From positions 62,001-126,000 of the forward strand of contig JAXMCK010000003.1 in the NCBI GenBank assembly GCA_046349395.1: a DNA stretch of 64,000 nt, given 5' to 3'. A model generated the notes under the pieces. The model saw only the letters and a list, made by a program, of their open reading frames with translations. It was not told where the DNA came from and searched no databases. Made by a program: the position numbers and the translations under genes. Origin of the DNA: JAXMCK01 sp046349395. Its GTDB lineage: Bacteria > Pseudomonadota > Alphaproteobacteria > Geminicoccales > Geminicoccaceae. Shown here piece by piece: positions 57,085 to 64,000 of the stretch (position 1 is the first letter of the stretch; the number at the start of each line of letters is the position of its first letter).

Positions 57085-57555
57085 ATGGACGACGTGACCC
57101 TGGCCCGTGCGCTGCACGTCCTGGCGGTGGCCTACTGGATCGGCGGCGTGATCTTCGTCGCCCTGGTCCTGCTGCCCGCCCTGCGCCGGTTGCCGGGGCG
57201 GGGTGCCGCCGACCTGTTCGAGATGCTGGAGGGCAGGTTCGGCGTCCATGCCAAGATCGCCGTGCTCCTGGCCGGCGCCTCGGGGCTCTGGATGGTCTGG
57301 CGGCTCGACATCTGGGACCGATTCGCCGATCCGGCGGCCTGGTGGATGCACGCGATGGTGGGCCTGTGGGCGGTCTTTGCGCTCATCCTCTTCGTCGGCG
57401 AACCGCTCGTCCTGCACGCCCGCTTCCGAAGCTGGGCGGACCGCGATCCCGACGGCGCGCTAGGCCGGCTTCACCGGGCGCACGTTGTTCTCGCCGCACT
57501 GGGTGCGATCACGGTGCTGGCGGCAATCCTCGGTGCGCATGGTGCCCTGGGCTAG
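57085..57555 (+). CDS. CopD/DUF2269-like small membrane protein
   Basis: A 156-residue membrane protein with four predicted helices. It starts ARALHVLAVAYWIGGVIFVALVLLP and contains HAKIAVLLAGASGLWMVW, WWMHAMVGLWAVFALILF and LHRAHVVLAALGAIT. Conserved His near the helix ends could bind heme or copper, as in CopD-like proteins. GAAGG before the ATG at 57085 gives the start. Linkage to nnrS is common. Its stop shares the bases CTAG with the convergent stop of the next gene. Confidence 0.8.
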   Translation: MDDVTLARALHVLAVAYWIGGVIFVALVLLPALRRLPGRGAADLFEMLEGRFGVHAKIAVLLAGASGLWMVWRLDIWDRFADPAAWWMHAMVGLWAVFALILFVGEPLVLHARFRSWADRDPDGALGRLHRAHVVLAALGAITVLAAILGAHGALG

Positions 57556-57884
57556 GTCTTCTTCTCAGTCACGTCCTCGATCCAGGACAAGGCACGCATC
57601 GCCGCCGGAAAACCCAGGGTCGGGATGGCGAGCAGGGCGACGTGCCGGAGGGCTGCAGCCGAATGGCCTTCCTCGATCGCACGGCGGGCGTGGGAGTGGA
57701 CGGCCCCTTCCGAATCGGCGCCGATCGCCAGCGCCAGTTTGAGCAGCCGCTGGCTCGCGGCATCGACCGGCCCGGCCTTGGCGCAGGCGGCCCCAAGCTC
57801 CGTATAGGCACGCCAGATATCGGGATCGTCGCGCGCGATCTTGCCCGGCATGGCTGGCAACTCCTTGCGGGATCGCGAGGTCAT
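57552..57884 (-). CDS. Carboxymuconolactone decarboxylase-fold protein
   Basis: A 110-residue all-helical protein of the CMD/AhpD fold. The C-terminal VALLAIPTLGFPAAMRALSWIED is a hallmark of the subgroup that lacks the AhpD CxxC, and indeed there is no Cys. It starts at ATG 57884, four bases inside the DUF2478 stop, with GGAGGAG upstream. As the last gene of the nar-linked operon it may handle a redox role, but without Cys no peroxidase activity is expected. Confidence 0.85.
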   Translation of the reverse strand: MTSRSRKELPAMPGKIARDDPDIWRAYTELGAACAKAGPVDAASQRLLKLALAIGADSEGAVHSHARRAIEEGHSAAALRHVALLAIPTLGFPAAMRALSWIEDVTEKKT

Positions 57885-58459
57885 TCGGTGATCTCCTCCG
57901 TTCGCGGCGGGCCGGCCGAGACGCACGGCGACAGGCCGAGACTGTTGCAAACGTCCGACGGGTCGATCGGCAACTCGCTTCCGCGCCGATCGACACCGAG
58001 ATCGCCGGCGAAGTCCCGCCAGGCGGCGAGATTGCGCAGGGGCACGGCCACCAGCATCGGAATCCCGAGATCGAGAGCCTCTACCATCAGCGAGCGGAAG
58101 CCGCCGCCCTCGGCTTCGGCCTTGCCGAACTTGCTGATCACCAGCAGATCGCAGCCGGCGGCCAGGGCCTCGCGACCGAGCGTCGTCGCCTTGAGCAGGG
58201 CGTCCATGTCGAGCCGGCAGCCGCGCGCTTCGGGCCCGCGGTCCTGCGAAATGCCGATGCCGTCGCCGGTCGACAGGCACTCCAGGATCATGTCGCAGCG
58301 GGCGCGGTCGGGGCGCGGCTGCATCCGCTCGACGAAGCCGCCGAGACGCACGCCGAGTCCGGCCAGATGGGCGCAGACGCTGCGGAGCACGGACTGCACC
58401 TGCGTGCCGTCCTCGTAGAGGATCGCCGAGATCGGGGTCGACGGGTCGAGCCTGCTCAA
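57881..58459 (-). CDS. DUF2478 domain protein
   Basis: A 192-residue protein of the DUF2478 family, a predicted nucleotide-binding fold often found beside molybdenum transport or molybdoenzyme genes. Features are the first strand ISAILYEDG, ISQDRGPEARGCRLDMDAL, CDLLVISKFGKAEAEGGGFRSLMVEALDLGIPMLVAV. It starts at TTG 58459, overlapping the hemerythrin stop (TTGA) and preceded by GGAG. Location in a molybdenum-dependent nitrate reductase operon suggests a role in Mo cofactor supply, which is inference. Confidence 0.88.
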   Translation of the reverse strand: MSRLDPSTPISAILYEDGTQVQSVLRSVCAHLAGLGVRLGGFVERMQPRPDRARCDMILECLSTGDGIGISQDRGPEARGCRLDMDALLKATTLGREALAAGCDLLVISKFGKAEAEGGGFRSLMVEALDLGIPMLVAVPLRNLAAWRDFAGDLGVDRRGSELPIDPSDVCNSLGLSPCVSAGPPRTEEITE

Positions 58460-59079
58460 GCGGACGCTCCGAATAGGAAGGTAGCGGACAGAAGTCGCGG
58501 TGGCATACCTGTGCGCCGGTCGTCCGTCACGCCGCGGCGCGTCTTCATGCCGTGGGCCACGGCCGCGAGATCGCCCGCGTCGAGCCGCACCCGCGCGATC
58601 GCCAGCACCACGCCGTTCTCCAGCGCCAGATGCCGGTGCTCGGAGGCGGCATAGGCGAGCATCGTCGCGCACAGCCCCTGATCGAGGTGCAAGGTGTGAT
58701 CGAGGACAGGCGCTGTGAGGCCGTCGATCAGGACCGGTACCTTGGCTTCCGCCCGGACATGATCCGCACCCAGCCGCGTCAGCAGGGCGCCGAGATCGTC
58801 CTCGGCGCGGGTCCGGCGCAGGAGCACCGGGAACAGGTCCTCGTCCTCGTCGCGATGGTGCAGCGGCAGGTCATGGTGGAGATAGCCGGCCACGGCCTGC
58901 GCGTCGGAAATGAGTGCTTCCCCGGTCCGGGCGAAGGACCGCAGTGCGGCGCAGACGCAGCGCTGGCGGAAGTGGTCGGCGACCAGAAACTCCAGCGGCC
59001 GGTCCAGGAGGGCCAGGGGCAGCGGATCGAGGCACACCCTGGGTGCGGGGCATGGTTCAGGCGTGACCACCGCAGCCAC
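58456..59079 (-). CDS. Hemerythrin HHE domain protein
   Basis: A 207-residue protein with a hemerythrin-like four-helix bundle, a di-iron site that binds O2 or NO. Putative ligands are His in ADHFRQRC, the YLHHDLPLHHRDEDEDLFP cluster, His in LGADHVRAEA and the ASEHRHLALEN segment. The start GTG 59079 overlaps the previous gene's end by 23 bases; it could also be the GTG three codons later. In a nitrate reductase operon such a protein would fit repair or sensing under nitrosative stress. Confidence 0.88.
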   Translation of the reverse strand: MAAVVTPEPCPAPRVCLDPLPLALLDRPLEFLVADHFRQRCVCAALRSFARTGEALISDAQAVAGYLHHDLPLHHRDEDEDLFPVLLRRTRAEDDLGALLTRLGADHVRAEAKVPVLIDGLTAPVLDHTLHLDQGLCATMLAYAASEHRHLALENGVVLAIARVRLDAGDLAAVAHGMKTRRGVTDDRRTGMPPRLLSATFLFGASA

Positions 59080-59395
59080 CCTGGCAGTGCTGGTGGCCCT
59101 TGCCGGCCACCTCGGCGGCGTCGCGGACGAGCGCCCAGCGCAGCATGCGGACGAGGGCGGCGCGCGCCGGATCGTCGGCGCGCTCCATCTCGGCCATCAG
59201 CCCCAGCCAGTCCTCGTCGCCGGCGGTCGCGGCGAACCGGCGGGCGGAACCGGCGAGATAGGCAGCCGGTGTCTCGGCCCAGAACTCGCCCATCTTCCGC
59301 ACCTCCGCCAACAGGACGATGTCGCCCAGGGATTCCAGGGCACTCGTGGCATCGTCCTCGTCCGTCAGCCGCGCGATCAGGTCACCCAGCATCAT
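59057..59395 (-). CDS. Hypothetical nar-operon protein with His/Cys tail
   Basis: A 112-residue, mostly helical protein with no family I recognise. The C-terminus GHQHCQGGCGGHA is rich in His and Cys and could bind a metal. The ATG at 59395 has AAGG upstream. The gene lies between ppiC and the hemerythrin gene with overlapping ends, so it is translationally coupled to the nitrate reductase operon. Confidence 0.72.
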   Translation of the reverse strand: MMLGDLIARLTDEDDATSALESLGDIVLLAEVRKMGEFWAETPAAYLAGSARRFAATAGDEDWLGLMAEMERADDPARAALVRMLRWALVRDAAEVAGKGHQHCQGGCGGHA

Positions 59396-59406
59396 GGCCC
59401 TTGTCC

Positions 59407-60261
59407 TCACTGCAGAAGGGGACCGGTGGCGGGCATCTCGACGCCCCGGATCTCGGCCCGGGCGGCGAGCGAGGCGAGATAGTGCCGGGTCGCCACGTGG
59501 CGGATGCGGGTGCCGAGCCAGTCGGCGATCCGCTGCCGCACGGCCTCGAAGGGCATCATGCAGCCGGGGATCCGCCGCTCGACATAGACGACGTGCACGC
59601 CGTACCGGGTCTCGACCGGCTCCGGGGAGACGATGCCCACGGGAAGGTGCGGCAGCGCCCGCTCGAACTCCGGCACGGTCTGACCCGGGCCGATCTGGCC
59701 GAGGCAGCCGCCGTCGGTGGCCGACGGGCAGGCCGACTCCGCCTTCGCGATGAACGAGAAGACCTTCGGCAGCGGCTTCAGGAAGGCCAGGAGGGCGATG
59801 ATGGCGCGGGCCCGTGCGTGCGCCCGGTCGCGGGCCTCGGCGTCGTCAATCGCCGCCGGCAGAAGGACGTGGCGGACCTCGTACAGGTCGGGCGTCCGGA
59901 AGCTGGCCGGGTTCTGCTCGTACCAGCGGCGGCAGGTCGCCTCGTCGGCCTCGGGGACCTCGACCTGCCGCTCGATCAGGGTCCGGATGCGGGCCTCGTC
60001 GTCGGTCTCGTAGCGACCGTCCCCATCGTAGAGCGGCTCCGCTTCGAGCCCGGTGCGGACGGCCTCGCGCAGGAGCAGTTGGCGGACGACGAGGGCCTGT
60101 GCGGCCGCCTGGAGAGCATCGGTGTGCCGCTCAGCCGGATGAAGCTGTGCCTCGCGGGCGATCTCGGCCTGCGGAATGACTACGCCGTCGACGCTGACGG
60201 TGGCCTGGCGTGCCTGACGTGCGGCTTCTGCGGTACGGTCCAGAATATTGGTCATCACCAT
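59407..60261 (-). CDS. PpiC/NifM-type peptidyl-prolyl isomerase of the nar operon
   Basis: A 284-residue parvulin-family protein without a signal peptide, hence cytoplasmic. The parvulin core is YEVRHVLLPA, the QIGPGQTVPEFERAL loop and SPEPVETRYGVHVVYVERR. The N-terminal part (1-130) is the helical NifM/SurA-like chaperone region. NifM-like isomerases follow narI in several bacteria such as Pseudomonas and are thought to assist nitrate reductase folding. It starts by TGATG overlap with the narI stop. Confidence 0.92.
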   Translation of the reverse strand: MVMTNILDRTAEAARQARQATVSVDGVVIPQAEIAREAQLHPAERHTDALQAAAQALVVRQLLLREAVRTGLEAEPLYDGDGRYETDDEARIRTLIERQVEVPEADEATCRRWYEQNPASFRTPDLYEVRHVLLPAAIDDAEARDRAHARARAIIALLAFLKPLPKVFSFIAKAESACPSATDGGCLGQIGPGQTVPEFERALPHLPVGIVSPEPVETRYGVHVVYVERRIPGCMMPFEAVRQRIADWLGTRIRHVATRHYLASLAARAEIRGVEMPATGPLLQ

Positions 60262-61028
60262 CACTCGGCGGGCTGGAGACGGGGACGCCGGGCCGCAGCC
60301 ACGGCGGGGGCGGGAACGGTGGTGACAGGGCGGGCACCGCGGACGGTGCCGCGGGAGCGGACCACCTGGTAGCCGCGCCGGCCGACGTACCAGACCGGGG
60401 CGGACCAGATGTGGACGAGGCGCGAGAAGGGGAAGACGAGGAAGATTGTCATGCCCAGGACCAGGTGGGCCAGATAGGGCCAGGCCAAGCCCTGCAGGTG
60501 CGAGGCATCGACCGGCTGCAGCGTCACGATCCCCTGCGCCCAGTGCGCCAGGACCAGCATCACCTCGCCGTCGCTGTGGTGCAGCGAGTAGGGCAGGGTG
60601 ATGAGACCCAGCGTCAGCTGCAGCCAGAGGATCGCCAGGATGGCTATGTCCATCCGGGTCGATGTCGCGCGGATGCGCGGGTCGGTGAGACGACGATGCA
60701 AGAGGAGCGTCAGGCCGACGAAGCAGGCCGTCCCGGCGATGCCGCCGGCGGCGATCGCCAATGTCTGCTTCTGCTCGACCGTGATGAAGTGCGTGTAGAC
60801 CGCGGTCGGCGTCAGCAGGCCAACGGCATGGCCGACGAGCAGGAACAGGATGCCGAAGTGGAACAGGTTGGAGCCCAGCGCCAGCTGCCGCTTGCGCAGC
60901 ATCTGCGAGGAGCCGGCCCGCCAGCTGTAGGGCTCGCGGTCGAAGCGGATCAGGCTGCCGAGGAGAAAGACCGTCAGGCACAGATAAGGGTACCAGACGA
61001 ACAGCAGGTGGAAGACGTAGTCCCGCAT
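60261..61028 (-). CDS. narI: Respiratory nitrate reductase gamma subunit
   Basis: A 255-residue membrane cytochrome b with five predicted helices. It carries the heme-ligand His pattern NLFHFGILFLLVGHAVGLL and, near the C-terminus, YLAHLVLGMTIFLVFPFSRLVHIWS, which bind the two b-hemes and the quinol site. MRDYVFHLLFVWYPYL is the common NarI start. GAGGAGAA precedes the ATG at 61028. NarI passes electrons from quinol to NarH. Confidence 0.96.
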   Translation of the reverse strand: MRDYVFHLLFVWYPYLCLTVFLLGSLIRFDREPYSWRAGSSQMLRKRQLALGSNLFHFGILFLLVGHAVGLLTPTAVYTHFITVEQKQTLAIAAGGIAGTACFVGLTLLLHRRLTDPRIRATSTRMDIAILAILWLQLTLGLITLPYSLHHSDGEVMLVLAHWAQGIVTLQPVDASHLQGLAWPYLAHLVLGMTIFLVFPFSRLVHIWSAPVWYVGRRGYQVVRSRGTVRGARPVTTVPAPAVAAARRPRLQPAE

Positions 61029-61039
61029 CGGTCTTCTCC

Positions 61040-61774
61040 TCAGGCGGGGAGGTTGGCGACGAGCGTGCGCCGCCGCGTGTCGGGATGGGGCTCCAGGCCG
61101 GGTGCCGGCCGCCGGGCCTGCCGCAGCTTGGCGGTGAGAACGTCGCCGCAGCCGTTCGCATCGGGGCCGAAGCGCACCTCCTCGTCTTCCCAGGCGGCAT
61201 CGAGCGCTTCGAGATCGTCGGGGGCCGGATCGGGCTCGGCGCGCAGGGCGGCCAGCGTCGCCTCGTCCGGCACCACCTTGCCGAGGTGGATCAGCGCCGC
61301 GAACACCACCGCGTAAAGCGAGCCGCGCTTGGCCAGCCGCTCCTGCAGCGCTGCCAGCACGTGCGCCGGCTGGCCGACCAGCTCCAAGGCTTCGGCCGCC
61401 GGGCGGGTCGACGCGTATTCGAGGAACAGCGGCAGGAAGTCCGGCAGCTCGGACGCCGTCGGGCTGTAGCCGCCCTCCTCGTAGATGCGCAGCAGGTCGA
61501 CCATTGCCTGCCCGCGGTCGCGGCCCTCGCCGTGGACGTGCTCGAACAGGTGCAGCGAGAGGGAGCGCGTGCGGTCGAAGAGCGTCACATAGCGCTCCTG
61601 CGCCTCGTAGAGGTCGCTCGCCGCGATGTCGTCGATCAACCCGTAGATCTCGGCTTCTTGCGCGCGCGGCAGCAGGTCCTCGGCCCACAGCGCCGCCTTC
61701 AGCTCCTCGGCGGCCGCTTGCAGGCCGGCGGTCGGATAGGTCAGCAGCGACGAGAGCACCTTCAGTGTGATCAT
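61040..61774 (-). CDS. narJ: Nitrate reductase assembly chaperone
   Basis: A 244-residue TorD/NarJ-family chaperone that loads Mo cofactor into NarG before membrane attachment. Recognisable parts are KVLSSLLTYPTA at the start and YVTLFDRTRSLSLHLFEHVHGEGRDRGQAMVDLL in the centre, followed by LPDFLPLFLEY. It starts by TGATG overlap with narH, with AAGGAGGGGG upstream, and has 11 bases before narI. It is the only Mo chaperone in the window. Confidence 0.96.
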   Translation of the reverse strand: MITLKVLSSLLTYPTAGLQAAAEELKAALWAEDLLPRAQEAEIYGLIDDIAASDLYEAQERYVTLFDRTRSLSLHLFEHVHGEGRDRGQAMVDLLRIYEEGGYSPTASELPDFLPLFLEYASTRPAAEALELVGQPAHVLAALQERLAKRGSLYAVVFAALIHLGKVVPDEATLAALRAEPDPAPDDLEALDAAWEDEEVRFGPDANGCGDVLTAKLRQARRPAPGLEPHPDTRRRTLVANLPA

Positions 61775-63300
61775 CACTGCACCCCCTCCTTGATCTTCTG
61801 GTTCTTCAGCTTCATGCCGCCGAACAGGTTCACGCGGTCGTCGCTGGGCGCGCAGCCGTCGCCGAACGAGAAGCCGCACTGGCCGCGCAATTCGTAGGCG
61901 TCCTCGGTCGTCTCGCGGTGCGAGGTCGGGATCACGAACCGGTCCTCGTAGTTCGCGATCGCCATCAGGCGGTACATCTCCTCGATCTGCGCCCCGGTCA
62001 TGCCGACCTGGCCTGCCACCGCCTCGTCGATGACGCCGTCGACCGTCTTCGCCCGCATGTAGGCGCGCATCGCCAGCATGCGCTCCAGACCCTGGGCGAC
62101 AGGCCGCTCGTCGCCGGCGGTGAGGAGGTTGGCCAGATACTTCAGCGGGATGCGCAGCGACTTCACGTCCGGCATCCCGTTCTCCGCGGCCATCTTGCCC
62201 GCTTCGGCCGCCGAGGTGATCGGCGAGAGCGGGGGCACGTACCAGACCATCGGCAGCGTGCGGTATTCGGGGTGGAGCGGGAAGGCGACCTTCCACTCCA
62301 TCGCCATCTTCCAGATCGGCGAGCGGCGCGCCGCCTCCAGCCACGCTTCTGGCACGCCGTCGGCCTGCGCCTGCGCGATCACCTCGGGCCGGCTCGGATC
62401 GAGGAAGAGGCCGAGCTGGGCCTCGTACAGCTTCGTCTCGTCCGGCTCGCCCGCCGCCTCTTCGATCCGGTCGGCGTCGTAGAGGATCACACCGAGATAG
62501 CGGATGCGGCCGACGCAGGTTTCCGAGCACACCGTCGGCTGCCCCGCCTCGATGCGCGGATAGCAGAAGATGCACTTCTCGGACTTACCGGACGACCAGT
62601 TGAAGTAGATCTTCTTGTAGGGACAGCCCGAGACGCACATCCGCCAGCCGCGGCACTTGTCCTGGTCGATCAGGACGATGCCGTCCTCGGCCCGCTTGTA
62701 GATCGCGCCGGACGGGCAGGCGGCGACGCAGGCCGGGTTGAGGCAGTGCTCGCACAACCGCGGCAGGTACATCATGAAGGTGTTTTCAAACTGGCCGTAG
62801 ATCTCCTTCTGGACGCCCTCGAAGTTGCTGTCGGCCGAGCGCTTGGCGAACTCGCCGCCCAGGATCTCCTCCCAGTTCGGCCCCCACTCGATCTTCTCCA
62901 TCCGCTGCCCGGTCACGAGCGAGCGCGGGCGGGCCGTCGGAAAGGCCTGCAGCTCCGGTGCCTTCTGCAGGTGCTCGTAGTCGAAGGTGAACGGCTCGTA
63001 GTAATCGTCGATCTCGGGCAAATCGGGATTGGCGAAGATCTGTGCCAGCACCCGCCATTTGCCGCCGATCTTCGGCTCCAGCCGGCCGTCGGCCTTGCGC
63101 TGCCAGCCGCCTTTCCAGCGTTCCTGGTTCTCCCAGTCCTTCGGATAGCCGATGCCCGGCTTCGTCTCGACATTGTTGAACCAGGCGTATTCGAGACCTT
63201 CGCGATTGGTCCACACGTTCTTGCAGGTCACCGAACACGTGTGACAGCCGATGCACTTGTCGAGATTGAGGACCATCGCGATCTGGGCGCGGATCTTCAT
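61774..63300 (-). CDS. narH: Respiratory nitrate reductase beta subunit
   Basis: A 508-residue iron-sulfur protein carrying four clusters. Cys motifs appear as CIGCHTCSVTCKNVW (residues 16-30), CEHCLNPACVAACPSG, CRGWRMCVSGCPYK and CIFCYPRIEAG with CSETCVGR. The third includes Trp at the second cysteine position, as in E. coli NarH where that cluster is [3Fe-4S]. Length and pattern are those of the standard membrane-bound NarGHI enzyme. It lies 11 bases after narG. Confidence 0.97.
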   Translation of the reverse strand: MKIRAQIAMVLNLDKCIGCHTCSVTCKNVWTNREGLEYAWFNNVETKPGIGYPKDWENQERWKGGWQRKADGRLEPKIGGKWRVLAQIFANPDLPEIDDYYEPFTFDYEHLQKAPELQAFPTARPRSLVTGQRMEKIEWGPNWEEILGGEFAKRSADSNFEGVQKEIYGQFENTFMMYLPRLCEHCLNPACVAACPSGAIYKRAEDGIVLIDQDKCRGWRMCVSGCPYKKIYFNWSSGKSEKCIFCYPRIEAGQPTVCSETCVGRIRYLGVILYDADRIEEAAGEPDETKLYEAQLGLFLDPSRPEVIAQAQADGVPEAWLEAARRSPIWKMAMEWKVAFPLHPEYRTLPMVWYVPPLSPITSAAEAGKMAAENGMPDVKSLRIPLKYLANLLTAGDERPVAQGLERMLAMRAYMRAKTVDGVIDEAVAGQVGMTGAQIEEMYRLMAIANYEDRFVIPTSHRETTEDAYELRGQCGFSFGDGCAPSDDRVNLFGGMKLKNQKIKEGVQ

Positions 63301-63311
63301 CGTCTTCGTCC

Positions 63312-64000
63312 CTACTCGGCGGCCTGGAGGAGAGGTGCTGGGGTGGCGCCCAAAGGCTCTTCGAGCCAGTCGACGTCCTTCATCTTGCGGACGACCACGA
63401 ACTCGTCGCGGTTGGTGCCGATCGTACCGTAGTAGTTGAAGCCGTAGGCGAGCTGGACATAGCCGCCGATCATGTGCGTCGGCTTCAGGACGGCGCGCGT
63501 CACGGAGTTGTGGATGCCGCCCCGCTGCCCGGTCATCTCCGAGCCCGGCACGTTCACGATCTTCTCCTGGGCATGGTACATCATGACCATGCCGTCCTTG
63601 ACCCGCTGCGAGACGACGGCACGCGCCACCAGCGCACCGTTGGCGTTGTAGGCCTCGATCCAGTCGTTATCCGCGATGTTCGCCCGACGGGCGTCGTTCT
63701 CGCTGATCCAGACGATCGGCCCGCCGCGCGAGAGCGTGAGCATCAGGAGATTGTCGGTGTAGGTGGAGTGGATGCCCCACTTCTGGTGCGGCGTGATGAA
63801 GTTGAGGACGATCTCCGTCTCGCCGTTGGGCCGGCTGCCCTGCACCGGCGCGATGGCGCGCAGATCGACCGGCGGGCGATAGACGCACAAGCCCTCTCCG
63901 AAGGCCCGCATCCATAAGTGGTCCTGGTAGAGCTGCTGTCGCCCGGTCAGCGTCCGCCAGGGGATCAGCTCGTGCACGTTGGTGTAGCCGGCATTGTAGC
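63312..64000 (-). CDS. narG: Respiratory nitrate reductase alpha subunit, C-terminal part (truncated by window)
   Basis: The last about 228 residues of the molybdenum bis-MGD catalytic subunit of nitrate reductase; the rest lies beyond base 64000. The frame continues open to the window end. The visible part includes NLLMLTLSRGGPIVWISENDA, the molybdopterin-dinucleotide-binding region GGIHNSVTRAVLKPTHMIGGYVQLAYGFNYYG and a C-terminal DEFVVVRKM, all typical of NarG. Confidence 0.97.
   Translation of the reverse strand, partial: YNAGYTNVHELIPWRTLTGRQQLYQDHLWMRAFGEGLCVYRPPVDLRAIAPVQGSRPNGETEIVLNFITPHQKWGIHSTYTDNLLMLTLSRGGPIVWISENDARRANIADNDWIEAYNANGALVARAVVSQRVKDGMVMMYHAQEKIVNVPGSEMTGQRGGIHNSVTRAVLKPTHMIGGYVQLAYGFNYYGTIGTNRDEFVVVRKMKDVDWLEEPLGATPAPLLQAAE

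Noticed and set aside
60249..60262. CATCACCATCAC run near the ppiC start suggesting a His-tag-like artefact or repeat
   Set aside because: On the coding strand it simply reads the coupled start Met-Val-Met; it is not a repeat of functional length.

Overview
The window is GC-rich, densely coding bacterial DNA with Shine-Dalgarno-led genes, many 1-4 base start/stop overlaps, and frequent GTG and TTG starts. The gene content (LolA and other envelope proteins, VPLPA-CTERM, narGHJI, NnrS, an ipdC resembling that of Azospirillum, CUT2 and Dpp transporters, a DMSP-lyase-like cupin) suggests a free-living, probably plant- or soil-associated alphaproteobacterium of the Rhodospirillales/Azospirillaceae/Geminicoccaceae type. 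That placement is inference; no rRNA is present.

Layout. 1-9.7 kb: housekeeping and envelope genes (ftsK 3' end, lolA, MATE exporter, fused 5-oxoprolinase, a Uma2-like protein, cold-shock protein, recQ, small membrane protein). 9.7-16.6 kb: poorly characterised genes (a motif-bearing hypothetical, a membrane-anchored protein with exact 48-residue repeats, PPi-type phosphofructokinase, a secreted protein, an AT-rich VPLPA-CTERM protein and three tandem secreted tail-collar proteins). 16.7-21.1 kb: crotonase, acyl-CoA dehydrogenase and amidohydrolase operon plus an MFS transporter. 21.1-22.7 kb: an IS110-family element with a structured non-coding end that could encode a bridge RNA. 22.7-32 kb: metallo-beta-lactamase-fold protein, two amidohydrolases and a complete Dpp-type peptide/nickel-class ABC transporter. 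32-40.7 kb: a CUT2 (ribose-type) ABC transporter with its tandem ATPase split in two genes, an M24 peptidase, two phytanoyl-CoA-dioxygenase-like enzymes and a LacI regulator; matching palindromic operators lie in both intergenic regions of the cluster.

41-52 kb: tRNA-Ser(GCU), GST, flavin reductase, ornithine-type decarboxylase, a GcvT-family protein divergent from a LysR regulator with a 21-bp perfect palindrome between them, acyl-ACP synthetase/acyltransferase overlapping ipdC, and an unusual pyruvate kinase. 52-64 kb: cytochrome c, small secreted and hypothetical proteins, msrB, a flippase-like membrane protein, DMSP-lyase-like cupin, nnrS and a CopD-like membrane protein, then (minus strand) the 3' end of narG followed by narH, narJ, narI, ppiC, a His/Cys-tailed small protein, a hemerythrin-domain protein, DUF2478 and a carboxymuconolactone-decarboxylase-fold protein, mostly with overlapping ends.

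How the parts work together: the 54-64 kb block looks like one nitrate-respiration and nitrosative-stress module. The 32-40.7 kb block looks like an uptake-plus-oxidative-catabolism locus under one LacI repressor, substrate unknown. The 23.5-32 kb block couples oligopeptide-type import with hydrolysis of amide or amine substrates.
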